64,000 nucleotides of DNA, taken from the NCBI RefSeq assembly GCF_028502605.1, contig NC_079232.1, positions 2,728,001-2,792,000 on the forward strand, in the 5' to 3' direction. A program made the translations under genes and the position numbers. Origin of the DNA: Trichoderma breve. Taxonomy: Eukaryota > Ascomycota > Sordariomycetes > Hypocreales > Hypocreaceae. The notes beneath the pieces are model-generated. The model was not told where the DNA came from. It saw only the letters and a list, made by a program, of their open reading frames with translations, and ran no database searches. Positions 12,316-22,047 of the stretch are shown in pieces (position 1 is the first letter of the stretch; every line of letters begins with the position of its first letter).

Positions 12316-13443
12316 ATGGCGCCTCGTGCCGGCGACAAGAAGGATGCACCAAATATTAGCAAGCTGATTGCCGACGCAGAGACGCAGTACGAAGTGGGCA
12401 ATCTAGACGAGGCCATTGCCCTTGCGTCAAAAGCTCTGGAGCTGACGGGAGAGGGCGGTGATTTCGAACTCAAAGCCTTGAACTTGCTGGGAGTCTTGAA
12501 TGTCGAAGATGGCGAGGTTGAAGAGGCGCGGGACTACTTCTTGCGCGCGATAAAGCTGGACGAGGAGGGTACCCTGGATGAGAAGATTGGCGGCGGACCT
12601 GAAAAGTTTTTGTTTCTAGCTCAGCTGAGTGAGGAGGGCGGCCAGGACAGTGTCCAGTGGTTTGAGCGCGGTGCTTCTGCGCTGCGAAAACAGATTCAGA
12701 CTTTGAACGACGTCGCCAACAAGACACCAGAGCAGCAGGCTGCTCTTGAGGAAATGCAGAGCAAACTTGGTGGCGTCTTGTGTGCCGTCGCCGAGGTGTA
12801 CATGACGGATCTGTCGTGGGAGACTGACGCCGAGCAGCGATGCGAGGCTCTCATCACTGAGGCCATGCTCATCGCGCCCGAATACCCCGAGACCTGGCAG
12901 ACAGTGGCCAATGTCCGCATCTCACAGGAGAGACTGGACGAGGCCCGCACCGCATTGAAGCGAAGCCTGGAGCTCTGGCAGGACTTGCCCCCGGAGCACC
13001 CCTCAGTACCAGAGTTCCCGACCAGAGTCAGCCTGGCGCGATTGCTCATGGAGACGGAGATGGAGGAGCAGGCTCTCAGCGTGCTGGAGCGCCTGGTCAC
13101 GGACGACGATTCTAGTGTCGAGGTCTGGTATCTCGGAGGATGGTGCCTGTACGTTGCGGGCGAGAAGCTGCGCGAGGCGAAGCCCCAGCAGAACGGCGCC
13201 GAGGGCAGCGCCAGCGAGGAGTGGAAAGCGACGTGGGGATACGCGAGAAAATGGCTTACTCAGTCTCTGAAGCTGTATGAGCTGCAGGAATACGAGGACG
13301 ACAGATTGGGTGAGCATGCGATGGAGCTTTTGCAGAGCATCAATAAGGAGCTTGGCGAGCCTCCGGAAGGAGAAGATGAGGAGGAGTGGTCTGGCATTAG
13401 CGATGATGAGGATGAGGATGATGATGAGGAGATGCAGGATTAG
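12316..13443 (+). CDS. ACL4: TPR assembly chaperone of ribosomal protein L4 (ACL4-like)
   Basis: Single exon, 375 residues from the ATG at 12316 (MAPRAGDKKDAPNISKLI). The same frame is open upstream, but that ATG is well placed and matches a short charged N-terminus. Residues about 15-330 are helical TPR-type repeats (AETQYEVGNLDEAIALASKALEL; ALNLLGVLNVEDGEVEEARDYFLRAI; AEVYMTDLSWETDAEQRCEALITEAM). The last ~30 residues are almost purely acidic (EDEEEWSGISDDEDEDDDEE), as in ACL4, which shields the basic extension of Rpl4 and escorts it to the nucleus. The family call rests on architecture and resemblance; a different TPR protein is possible. It is convergent with GIR2. Confidence 0.75.
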   Translation: MAPRAGDKKDAPNISKLIADAETQYEVGNLDEAIALASKALELTGEGGDFELKALNLLGVLNVEDGEVEEARDYFLRAIKLDEEGTLDEKIGGGPEKFLFLAQLSEEGGQDSVQWFERGASALRKQIQTLNDVANKTPEQQAALEEMQSKLGGVLCAVAEVYMTDLSWETDAEQRCEALITEAMLIAPEYPETWQTVANVRISQERLDEARTALKRSLELWQDLPPEHPSVPEFPTRVSLARLLMETEMEEQALSVLERLVTDDDSSVEVWYLGGWCLYVAGEKLREAKPQQNGAEGSASEEWKATWGYARKWLTQSLKLYELQEYEDDRLGEHAMELLQSINKELGEPPEGEDEEEWSGISDDEDEDDDEEMQD

Positions 13444-13856
13444 AAGTGGACTTAAAAAAAGGATTTGGCGACATTGAATGAATGGACGGCGTTGGGATGG
13501 ATGCTATAAAAAAGAAGACTTGGTTTTTCAACGTTGAGACGTGGATAATGGAAAATAGTGCGTGAAAGGCTTTAGGGAATATACTAGATGTGATGATTTC
13601 AATTTCAAGACCGATATCAATACTCATTATTTCGTTGTGTCCAGCTCGCTTTTTGTCCGTCATACAAGTTCAATGAGATTCAATGGTTCATTTGCAATGC
13701 GTATATTCCGCTATTCGTCCCTCTTTTTTTAAAACGATACAAGATTCCCAAGATGTAGACATTTATAACTCCCACCGGAAAAGAACAAAAGATAAAACTC
13801 CATATATGTCGTATCCCAAAAGATATATATACGCTCATTCGCTCAACCCCCCTCAT
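13444..13856. other. Convergent 3' flanks of ACL4 and GIR2
   Basis: 413 bp between facing stop codons, A/T-rich; both 3' untranslated regions are expected here. Nothing else seen. Confidence 0.45.
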
Positions 13857-14645
13857 CTAAGCAGCCTCCACCTTGAGCTGCTCAACACCATCCACCAGCC
13901 CCTCCTCCTCCTCCTCCTCATCACCCTTGCCCACCAGGCCCTTCTCCCAAAGCTGTCTCCCCGTCAACTTGACAGGCTCCTTAATCTTCGCCTTCTTCAG
14001 CTCCGCCAGCCTTTCCTCTTCCTCACGCACCCTCTGCTCCTCCATCTCCCGCAGGAACCCCTCGCGCCACTTGAGGAAAGTCTCCGGCGTGACAGGCGTG
14101 CCGTGGAACTTCTTGTTCTCCTCCCGCTCAGCAGCGAGCTTCTCCTCCTCAATCACCTTTGCGGCAGCGGCTTTACGGTCCTGGACGAGCTGCTCGGCGG
14201 CTTCCTTGAGGGTGGAGTACAGCGTGAAGACCATGGCCATGCCGAGGTTCTCCTGGATGGTGTCTGCGAGGTCGGCGAGCAGCTGGTCGCGGTCGTCGCC
14301 GACGCTGAAGTGCAGGTGGGACGGGCTGTTGTTGGAGGCGAGGATGTCGAGGTGAGGCGCTTCGTCGGGGTACTCGTCTGGGTAGCGCACGGAGAGGAGG
14401 AAGTTGGGGGGTTCTTCGTCTTCGGGAGTTTCTTCGTCGGGGATGTCGAGGACGACTTTTATCCGGAACTCTGTCTCGGAGATGTCTTGAGTGTGAAAGA
14501 AAACATGTCAGCTACAGAAATGCCCGACTTTTCTTCTTCTTCTTGGTGATCTCGAGATGCCGGGAGGGGGCGCTTTACCTGTGATTTCTTCGGGAAAGAT
14601 GGATTCGAGCACTTCACGCTCTTCGACCTGCTCTTCGCGACCCAT
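13857..14645 (-). CDS. GIR2: RWD-domain protein GIR2 (RWDD1/DFRP2-like)
   Basis: Two exons on minus, 14645-14579 and 14485-13857, with a 93-nt intron (GTAAAG...CAAG, CTGAC branch); 231 residues. The join restores EEITDISETEFRI. Residues about 5-115 form an RWD domain: an N-terminal helix rich in Glu with LESIFPEEI, then strands ending in LLSVRYPDEYPDEAPHLDI, the YPxxxP turn diagnostic of RWD. Residues ~125-200 are charged coiled coil and the C-terminus is acidic (DEEEEEEG). In yeast GIR2 binds GCN1 and the GTPase RBG2, tempering GCN2 activation and helping ribosomes on difficult templates. Without the first exon the RWD domain would be incomplete. Confidence 0.85.
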
Positions 14646-15048
14646 TGCGGCGGCTGATGTGGTGTATTTTCTGCTGTGTTGTCTGCAAGTCGCTGCTTGG
14701 TGTCGATGATGGAGCTTTTTTGAGTTGGCGGTTTACTTTCTTTAGGTGGGGTTGGGAGGAAAGGCTGTAGTTTTGGCGGGGTTCAATCGTGGGGACGGAC
14801 GTCCTCATTTGGTCTTTTGGGGGCTGCGGATTTGATGTTAATTGAGTGCAGATTTGATGGCGGGATTAGAAAGATGATGCTGGGGTGGTTATTTATTTTT
14901 AGTTCAATTCATTATTCAATACTGTATAGACATATTTAAATGAATATTTGAAGTTGGAAGATTCAAAGGCATCAGCGTTTAACAAGGGATATCATGTGCA
15001 TATATCCACGCGTCGCATAAACTGGCCGTAATGTAAATGCACCGCTCA
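14646..15048. other. Intergenic: GIR2 promoter and GH114 3' flank
   Basis: 403 bp. GIR2 is transcribed leftward from 14645, so its promoter lies here, and the leftward GH114 gene ends at 15049. A/T-rich around 14890-14960. Nothing else seen. Confidence 0.4.
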
Positions 15049-16143
15049 TTATGAATCCAATGCAGTGTCGTACCGCTTCCCATCGCAGTACTGCACAAAC
15101 CCGTCCAGTTTCATCTTCTTCAGCACCGTGCTGAAATTCCCAGACCCGGCCCCAATGCCTCGATGCGAGCACAGATCGGCAGCACGCGCGGCATCGATGG
15201 CAGGGGCTCCCTTGGGATACTCGATGTGGAAGACAGGCTTACCGGCCTTGATAAAGGGGGCAAACGTCTCGCACTCCGAGAACTCGGCGCACTGCTCATT
15301 GACGGAAAAGTTGATAAAGTCGAGCACTTTGGGGATGATGTCGCCGGCGTTTTTCAAGCCAATGGCCATGTGGTACGAGCTGGCCTCGGTGTGCAGGAAC
15401 TGGAGATAGTTGATTGAGTCTTGGGCCGTGAGATTGAGTCCATTGTCGTTTTGCTACCCATGACATGACACGAATTAGCACTGTTACCGTTGCAATGTGT
15501 TCCGTCGTGTTGAGAAAAAAAGGAGGCTTACATAACCGTCGACGTTGTCGGGGTCAATGGCATCGCATCCCTTGGACGAGGCGAGCTTGATGCGGTCCCT
15601 CATGATGCTGCGAACATTGTCGCTGTTGAGGTCCAGCCAGCGCTCGTTGGGCCATCCGTCAAGGGGCTTGCCCAGATCCGACTCGTTGAACCGGTCCTTA
15701 TCCGGCCGGAAGTCCTCGTACGAACCGGCGCTGAAGTAGCAAATGATCTTCTTCCCGTGGCCCTGCAGTGCCTTGAATGTCTCTGCGTCGTTGTCAAAGA
15801 GGTCCAAGTCCCAGATGGCCACATCCGGGCTGGCGGATCCGTTTGTGAGCTTGATGGCGCCTTGGAGCACGATTTGCCACGTCGCGTTGACGCTGGGCTG
15901 CCATGTGCTTGTGCGGTTGCGATTGTCTGAACCTGGGTCTGAGTTTGAGCCTGAGTTGTTGTCATTGTCTTGGTCAGAGTCGTCGTGACCGCCTCTCTGT
16001 GTCAGTCCGACACCTAGGCCGACGCCGAGCCCGATGGCGACGATAAGAAACGCGCCTGCGATGGCGAATAGTTTCCAATGACGCCGTAAAGCATTAGGTT
16101 TGCCGGCATGATGCTGTTCCGTGCTAGAGTTGGCGGGCTTCAT
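15049..16143 (-). CDS. Membrane-anchored GH114 glycoside hydrolase (alpha-1,4-polygalactosaminidase family)
   Basis: Two exons on minus, 16143-15532 and 15453-15049, with a 78-nt intron (GTAAGC...GTAG); 338 residues. Residues 23-48 contain a hydrophobic span (LFAIAGAFLIVAIGLGVGLGVGL) preceded by basic residues, giving a predicted type II signal anchor with the enzyme outside. A linker of Asp/Asn/Ser/Gly (about 50-78) follows, then the GH114 TIM barrel: VAIWDLDLFDND, IICYFSAGSYEDFRPD, LGKPLDGWPNERWLDLNS, and CDAIDPDNVDGY/QNDNG across the splice site, where the conserved acidic residues of the family lie. GH114 enzymes cleave galactosaminogalactan-like fungal polysaccharide. Cell-wall remodelling is the likely role, inferred from family and topology. 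Confidence 0.88.
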
Positions 16144-17820
16144 TCCTCCCTACCTTCAACTCCAATGGCCGAGTTGAAGCTGGTGAGACAATCAAGTGTA
16201 GCAAAGGTTAAAGTTACACATTTCTTTTACTCCAACTCCTGCTTGACAATTAAATCCAAGTAGTACCGTTATCATCATGGCGCAGTCTCTAGCTGCTCCT
16301 ACGCAGTATCGTGGCTACATGCTGTACATACTCCAGTTCAGTGTTTCCCATGTCTTTCGTGATGCTGTCAATCCACCAAAGGATTCAAATGCGGCGCAGC
16401 AAAGGGGCCAGAAGGGTCCTCGAGTGTGGCTCAAGGGAGGACACGTCCAAATAGCTGGGCGCCACAGCAGGCTAGCCGCAATCCGTTTGATTCCATTGCG
16501 TGCTAACAAAGACAATGAGCCATTGCCAATTGAGCTTGAAATTTTGACAGCCCAGTACGGGCACTGTCTACATGTGAAAGTACTCCGAGAAGAACCTGTA
16601 AGCAAAAATCCACCACCTAAAATAGAGAGAGATTGGCGGCACTTTTTTGTGCGAGAAACAGGGAGTCGGTAATTACGGGGGACGGGCTCCGTAATATCAC
16701 AATTGAATGAGATTTCGAAATCTGCATCCATGTATCCTCAAGGTACTTGTACTTGTTCTCAACAGAGAGGGCGACGAAAACTCAAGACCGCCAGTTCGTG
16801 TGCATGTGAAAGCTTCAGCAGCATTTCCCATGTGATTGGCTTACGTAGAAAAGTACACGTACGAGGTACAGAGGACTGCATCTGATATCTCAACAATTGG
16901 CTGGAAGATCCCGTCTGAAAGCCCCCTGTCGTTTGCATCGGCAGGCACCGGACCAGGCTGCTGCTTATGTATCTTCAGAAACGAATGGAATCCCAGTCAC
17001 GAAAAAAGAGGCGAGTAAGAGAAAAAAAAAAATCAGAGGCGTAGGCGTCGCCGGTCCAATCTGCTCGTGCCTTGATTATGCAAGGCCGCATGCGAGATAG
17101 TGCCATGCAATGCGACGCTGATGCAACGGTGCAGCGAGCAGGGGCCGTTAGTGGCCCTTCAGGGCTCGCAGCAGCTGTTTAGTGGCCTCTGTGGTGGTCC
17201 GACCGCCCACTGTGGGCACTGGGAGCAGCACGATAGGCTTGCGGCGACCCGTATTATAACGCAGTGCAGCTTCCAAGGCATGCAGCTGCTATGGGTCCGA
17301 TTGAAGCTGTGCAGCCTCGCGACATGGCACGATTGAGCTCCGTCTCGTCGATGGCTTCCAGCGCGTGTCGAGCATCTGCTTCCGGCTGCCGGTTTTGTTT
17401 GTATGTATCGATACTGCGCCGTGACCTGGCCACTGCTAACATGCTAACATCCAATGCTAACAATCAAGGGCACTGTGCGCCGCAAGTACTAACAGACATG
17501 CCTGCCGTGTTGCTTATCGTATCTGCTTGCAGAGCTGCAAAAGCCCCCACCGCCTCGCCGGCCACATTTAATTTCGCACGATTTCAACACTAGCAACTCT
17601 TCGCACCTCAATACTCATACTGTCCTCGACGCCGCTGGTTCTTCCATCCCGGGCTGTGGCGACCCTCGAAGCTTCTTTCGTCGTCATCGTCGTCTTCTTC
17701 CATCTCTTGGTCATCGTACTTTGTTCCAACATCCCGTCATCCCTTTCTTATATCCTCCCTCCCCTCCCTCTCGAGCCACGCCGACGACCTCATCAACATC
17801 TCTAATTCCTAATCGCGACA
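16144..17820. promoter_or_regulatory. Divergent intergenic region GH114 / CRP1-like
   Basis: 1.7 kb. The right end (about 17680-17770) is strongly pyrimidine-rich and probably the leader of the CRP1-like gene. A doubtful small open frame at 16277-16672 is listed separately. No repeats of note. Confidence 0.4.
16277..16672 (+). CDS. Doubtful small open frame, 131 residues
   Basis: Starts with ATG in a favourable context (A at -3, G at +4) and runs 131 codons, 133 bp from the divergent GH114 start. The protein is basic with scattered hydrophobics and no domain, signal peptide or membrane span that I recognise. An opposite-strand frame of similar length overlaps it almost completely, so it may be a chance frame in promoter sequence. 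Listed only because it is the best frame in this gap. Confidence 0.15.
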   Translation: MAQSLAAPTQYRGYMLYILQFSVSHVFRDAVNPPKDSNAAQQRGQKGPRVWLKGGHVQIAGRHSRLAAIRLIPLRANKDNEPLPIELEILTAQYGHCLHVKVLREEPVSKNPPPKIERDWRHFFVRETGSR

Positions 17821-20808
17821 ATGGGCAGCTACACTTTCAAGTGGTGAGTTTTGCGCTTTCCCAAGGCGAAGCTTTGCGCCGCCAACCCCCCAGTCGAAAA
17901 AAATCCGGCACTCGCGCCGCTACGAGGTTTTGCGAGACCACGAGGGCACAAAGGAGCCTCCACCCGGTTGGCGCGAAAAAAAAAAAAAATACGATCCCAG
18001 CTGGAATCATATTAGCCTATGGAAGCTGAGCTGACGTTTGGGGGTTTTCCTTCTCTAGGGAGCATCCCGCCGAAGAAGTGTTCGTCACGGGCACCTTTGA
18101 CAACTGGACGAAGAGCGAGCAGTTGGTCAAGGAGGGTGACGTCTTCCAGAAGACGGTGGCCCTGAAAGATGCATCGCAGAAAATATACTTCAAGGTAGGT
18201 CGAGAGCTTGCTGTCGTGCTGCGGCTGCCCACCATCCGCTGCTTCTGCCGTTGCGTTTTTGATGCTTTGCTATATGCTGTCCTTTCCCTTCTCTCCCTTT
18301 CGCATATGCCATTGGCCATGGCCTTGTTGAATACCAGCCTCAATGCGCCGTCCAGCCCATCGCTCGATATGATCTACCTGGGGTTAGTGCCCCTTCCCAT
18401 GTCTTGTCATGATCATCATACAGCACAGCAGTAAAGGCCCGCCCATTAAAGCTGCATCGCTTCGTCCACTCTCACAATCCCACGAGATGCAATTCCATCT
18501 TTAGCACGAACCATTCGAGGCGGATCAGCGTGGCAGAGCTCGGCTGAGTCAGATTGCATCCGTCAATGGCCGGCGATGGAATCTCGTCGGTCGCAGGACT
18601 GGCTCAGCGTTGGCTGGCTTCACACAGGTCGCTGAAACCCCCCACGGCGCTTCCTGCTATCGTCTGCGCCGGGGGCTGTGACGCAACCCAACGCGACGCA
18701 AAGCCCGCGGGGTTGGAATGTTGGTGCTGATAGCAAGCGCTGGTCATCCGACTCGCCATCCTTTTCCCCCTTCGAGGCCTCTAGCGCACCCCGAGTGTGG
18801 TGTAGCGGTGAGAACGAGGGAGCTTGCGCCACAACCGCAAGAGATTGGTGATCTATCCAAGTTTGGTTTTCCGTCCCTGTTGGCGCTGTCAAAGTCCGCT
18901 GCTGTCAAGGGGCGCCTTAATCTACTTATTTCGACCTACCTAATCCAACTCAACCATGATTCCCGCTAGGCCACCACTTAATTGGGGGATTCGGCCATAA
19001 ACCCTTGTCGCCGTGCCAAAGCGGCCCCCGCACCGGCCTGGCCAACCCCCTTCCAAGGCCGTTGTCGTGCATATATCACGTCACACGCACCTGGATAGTG
19101 GATTCAGCCTGTTTCGCACTGCATCATAGTACATATATTTCGATCCTCTCCAGCGAGGGGTCTTTGCTTTCTTCTTTGACAATTTGTTTGCTGACGCTTT
19201 TCTTTTTTTCGCATCATCTAGTACGTCGTCGACGGAAACTGGACGGTAAACGAGTCTTCTCCCAAGGAGGCCGATCACGAAGGCAACGTCAACAACTTTA
19301 TTACTCCTGAGGACATTCTCAAGTCCGACCCCGCAGCTGCCTTCATCAGCACCGTTACTCCCCAGTCCACTACCGCTAAAATGGCGAGTGAGCAACCCGT
19401 TGAGAAGCCCGAGGGTATCGCTACCCCTTCTGACGTTCCCGGCGGCTTCCCGGCGACCCCCCAAACCGAGTTGGACAAGACGGTCAGCGTCAATCCTCTG
19501 CCCGCTGCCGCTGGTGCCATCAACCCCATCCAGCTCGCGCCTGGCGAGGAGGTTCCCAATGTTGGCATTGAGAGCACCAATGAGCACGTCAAGCTCGACA
19601 AGGAGTCTTATGAGAAGAGCGACGCCCTTCCCGGCGTCGTCGCCGCCGACCTGCCTCCTGTCACCAGCAATCTGATTCCCGAATCCAGCCTTCCCGTGAC
19701 TGCTGCCTCCGAGGACGTCCACATCAACACCGTTGGTGCTGGCGCCACTACCGTTGGCCTGGCTGCTCAAGTTCCCCTTGAGGCCAAGGTTCCCGAAGTC
19801 GTCAAGGAGAGCCAGGAGAAGGCCAACGCCGAGCCTGAAGCCGCCGCCGTCCCCGCAGAAGTCGAGGCCAAGGCCAAGGTTGAGGAGGAGCTCAAGGAGA
19901 AGGTCACTGAAGCTCCCGTCACCTCCGAGGACAAGCCTGTCCTCGACACCGGTGCCATTGCTGCTGCCGCTGCCACAACCGGCGCTGCTGTTGTGGCTGC
20001 TGTCGTTGCCGCCAAGGACAGCCTTGTCGAGACCGCCGCACCCGTCGCCAACGACACTGTTGCTGCTGCTGTTGATGCCGCCAACAAGAACCTCCCCGAC
20101 TCCGTCAAGGAGCAGCTGCCTGAGCCCGTGAAGGAGACACTGGCGCAGCACGAGACTGCCGCCAAGGAGGAGACACGAGAGGAGGTATCTCCCGAAGTCC
20201 CCGCCGAGGTCAAGGAGTCCATCACCGAGGCCGGCAAGAGCCCCGAAGCTGCCGCCAACACTGTCGCCGTCGAGGAGAAGAAGGAGGTCGAGGCCGAGCT
20301 GCTGAAAGAAGTCAAGCCCGTCGCGGCTGTCGATGAGCCCAAGGTTGAGGAGACCAAAACCCCGGTTGAGGTGCCCGTCACCTCTGCTACCATTACCGAT
20401 GTGGCAGCCATTGACAGCCCAGTGACCGAGGTCAGCAATGTCCAGGTGACCAAGACTGAGGTCCCTGTCGAGGAGCTCACCAAGGACGCCCCCGCAACCG
20501 AGGCGCCCAAGGCTGTTGAGGAGCCAAAGGTCGAGGAGCCCAAGACTGAGGTGGCTGCCCCGGCTCCCATTGACACAACAGTTGCCTCGGAAGCCCCCAA
20601 GGCCGACACCACCGTCGATACCCCCGTCACCGAGACTGACAAGACGGAGGTGCCTCCGGTCGACGCGGCTACTGAAGAGCCCGCCAAGGCCGATGCTGCC
20701 AACGGCACCAACGGCGCCCATAGCGATAAGACGTCTGAGAAGAAAAAGAATCGTATCAGCGCCTTCTTCAGCCGGTTCAGCAGGCACAAGTCCTCGGACA
20801 AGAACTAG
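17821..20808 (+). CDS. CBM48/AMPK-type glycogen-binding protein (CRP1/MDG1-like)
   Basis: Three exons, 17821-17843, 18059-18194, 19222-20808; 581 residues. The first ~85 residues are a CBM48 (AMPK beta-type) domain: MGSYTFKWEHPAEEVFVTGTFDNW, then QKIYFK/YVVDGNWTVN and the ending EGNVNNFI, exactly interrupted by the introns. The remaining ~495 residues are low-complexity, rich in Ala, Val, Glu, Pro, Thr and Lys (repeated VEEPK, VTETD, PVEVPV-like motifs) and end in a basic tail KKKNRISAFFSRFSRHKSSDKN. The architecture matches yeast CRP1 and MDG1, cruciform-DNA-binding and pheromone-pathway proteins whose CBM48 function is unsettled. Intron 1 is 215 nt. Intron 2 is 1,027 nt, far longer than any other here, and the exon 3 start is fixed by the CBM48 sequence. 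Confidence 0.85.
18195..19221 (+). other. 1,027-nt intron of the CRP1-like gene with possible internal promoter
   Basis: Donor GTAGGT, acceptor CATCTAG with a CTGAC branch-like word and T-rich tract just upstream. It carries CATATATTT at 19132-19140 followed by a pyrimidine tract, and the downstream ATG at 19381 in exon 3 has an ideal context (AAAATGG). This would suit a shorter transcript lacking CBM48. There is no recognisable second coding unit inside. Confidence 0.35.
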
Positions 20809-22047
20809 GAGTCATAGTGGTGACAGGACAGAGCATCATCAATGTTGAGATGCCTGGTTTACGTTTTACAGTGTCGGTTTTCTTGGGCTGCTGGAGTGGC
20901 TTTGTTTATATGTCTATGATTCCCCACTTTGGCAGAGAAGTGTGACTTGGGTCGAATAACGTCGGATACCTGGATCACCATTTCATATACCTAAATTCAT
21001 TCCGTTTTTATTTTCTTTGCAGCCTTGTTCGTTCTCTCTTCCCCTTTAGTCTTGTCATGTGCTATTTGGCTTCTTCAATTGGTGCCTGCTTATGCGTTCT
21101 AAGAGAGAGGACGAGCCTGGGGAGTTTCCTAATTTGTTTTATTTCCTATGTAGCATGGAACGGCACCCCCTCCCATGTAAATACATTTTTGCCTAATTAA
21201 TGTCTATCATTTTACTTTATATTCGACTACTCTTTCGCTCCGATATGTGCAGGAATTAAATTCTGTAAAACCTGGAATCCAATGAAGAAGACTGCCAGCC
21301 AGTCCAGACCTTGTCGATTCCTTCTGCGGGGATGGCTGGGTGCTTACGACGAGCTCGTACTCGTACTGTGACTCATTTGCCGGGATATCTGCCCATATCT
21401 ATGCAGGATTACAGGTTACAGGCAGTGTCTGATGCCAATGCGCAACCTGACGGCATGGATACCTACTAGGTATTTACCGCATTCGGCGCAAAGCAATAAG
21501 TCTCAATTTACACCACATCTCACAAGCCTTCCTCGTAGTAATACCTGTATTGATGTAATGCATGTGAGACACTGATAAGGACGAGAGCAGCGCCAAACAG
21601 TCACATGCTGAATCACGTGCTACAGTCCCAGCTATCTCCGATCAAAGAGCGTCCATGATTCCCGTGCCATTTGCCCCGCCGCTGACTCGCCCATTTTACG
21701 TGCTGCCAGCATCCCGAACCTAGACTCTGCTACTCTGCCTACTCTATCCTCCAGTGCCGGGGCCAACCGGGTCCCTTTTGGAGCTCCATCCGTCATCCTC
21801 TTTCTTCCTCTCTTTGCATCATTCATTGCTTTTGTTTCTCCTCATTGTCTAGCATCTCTTCCAAACGCCCGTCCTAATTATCCATCATCCCGCGATAGTC
21901 TTGACGGCAACACGGGCTGCGACTTCACTGCAGTTCGTGGGCATGCTGGACTTGACGCCACCCGCTTCCGACGACGTGGGCGGCTGAGCAGCCAATCTGC
22001 AAACCGTCAGTCCTGGCTACTTCCATCAGCACCTTGGCCGTCGCATC
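20809..22047. other. Intergenic: CRP1-like 3' flank and MAG2 leader
   Basis: 1.24 kb. The left part is the 3' flank of the CRP1-like gene. The right part from about 21775 is C/T-rich and probably the leader of the RING gene. No gene-like frame supported; small opposite-strand frames are unconvincing. Confidence 0.4.

Noticed and set aside
18795..18815. TGGTGTAGCGG, resembling a tRNA A box, inside the long intron
   Set aside because: No GGTTCGAnTCC B box follows and no cloverleaf could be folded by eye.
19081..20787. 568-codon open frame antisense to the CRP1-like gene
   Set aside because: It mirrors the Ala/Val/Glu/Pro-rich low-complexity exon; the translation is a Gly/Leu/Asp-rich string without domains and extends into the intron. 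The sense frame carries a recognised CBM48 domain.
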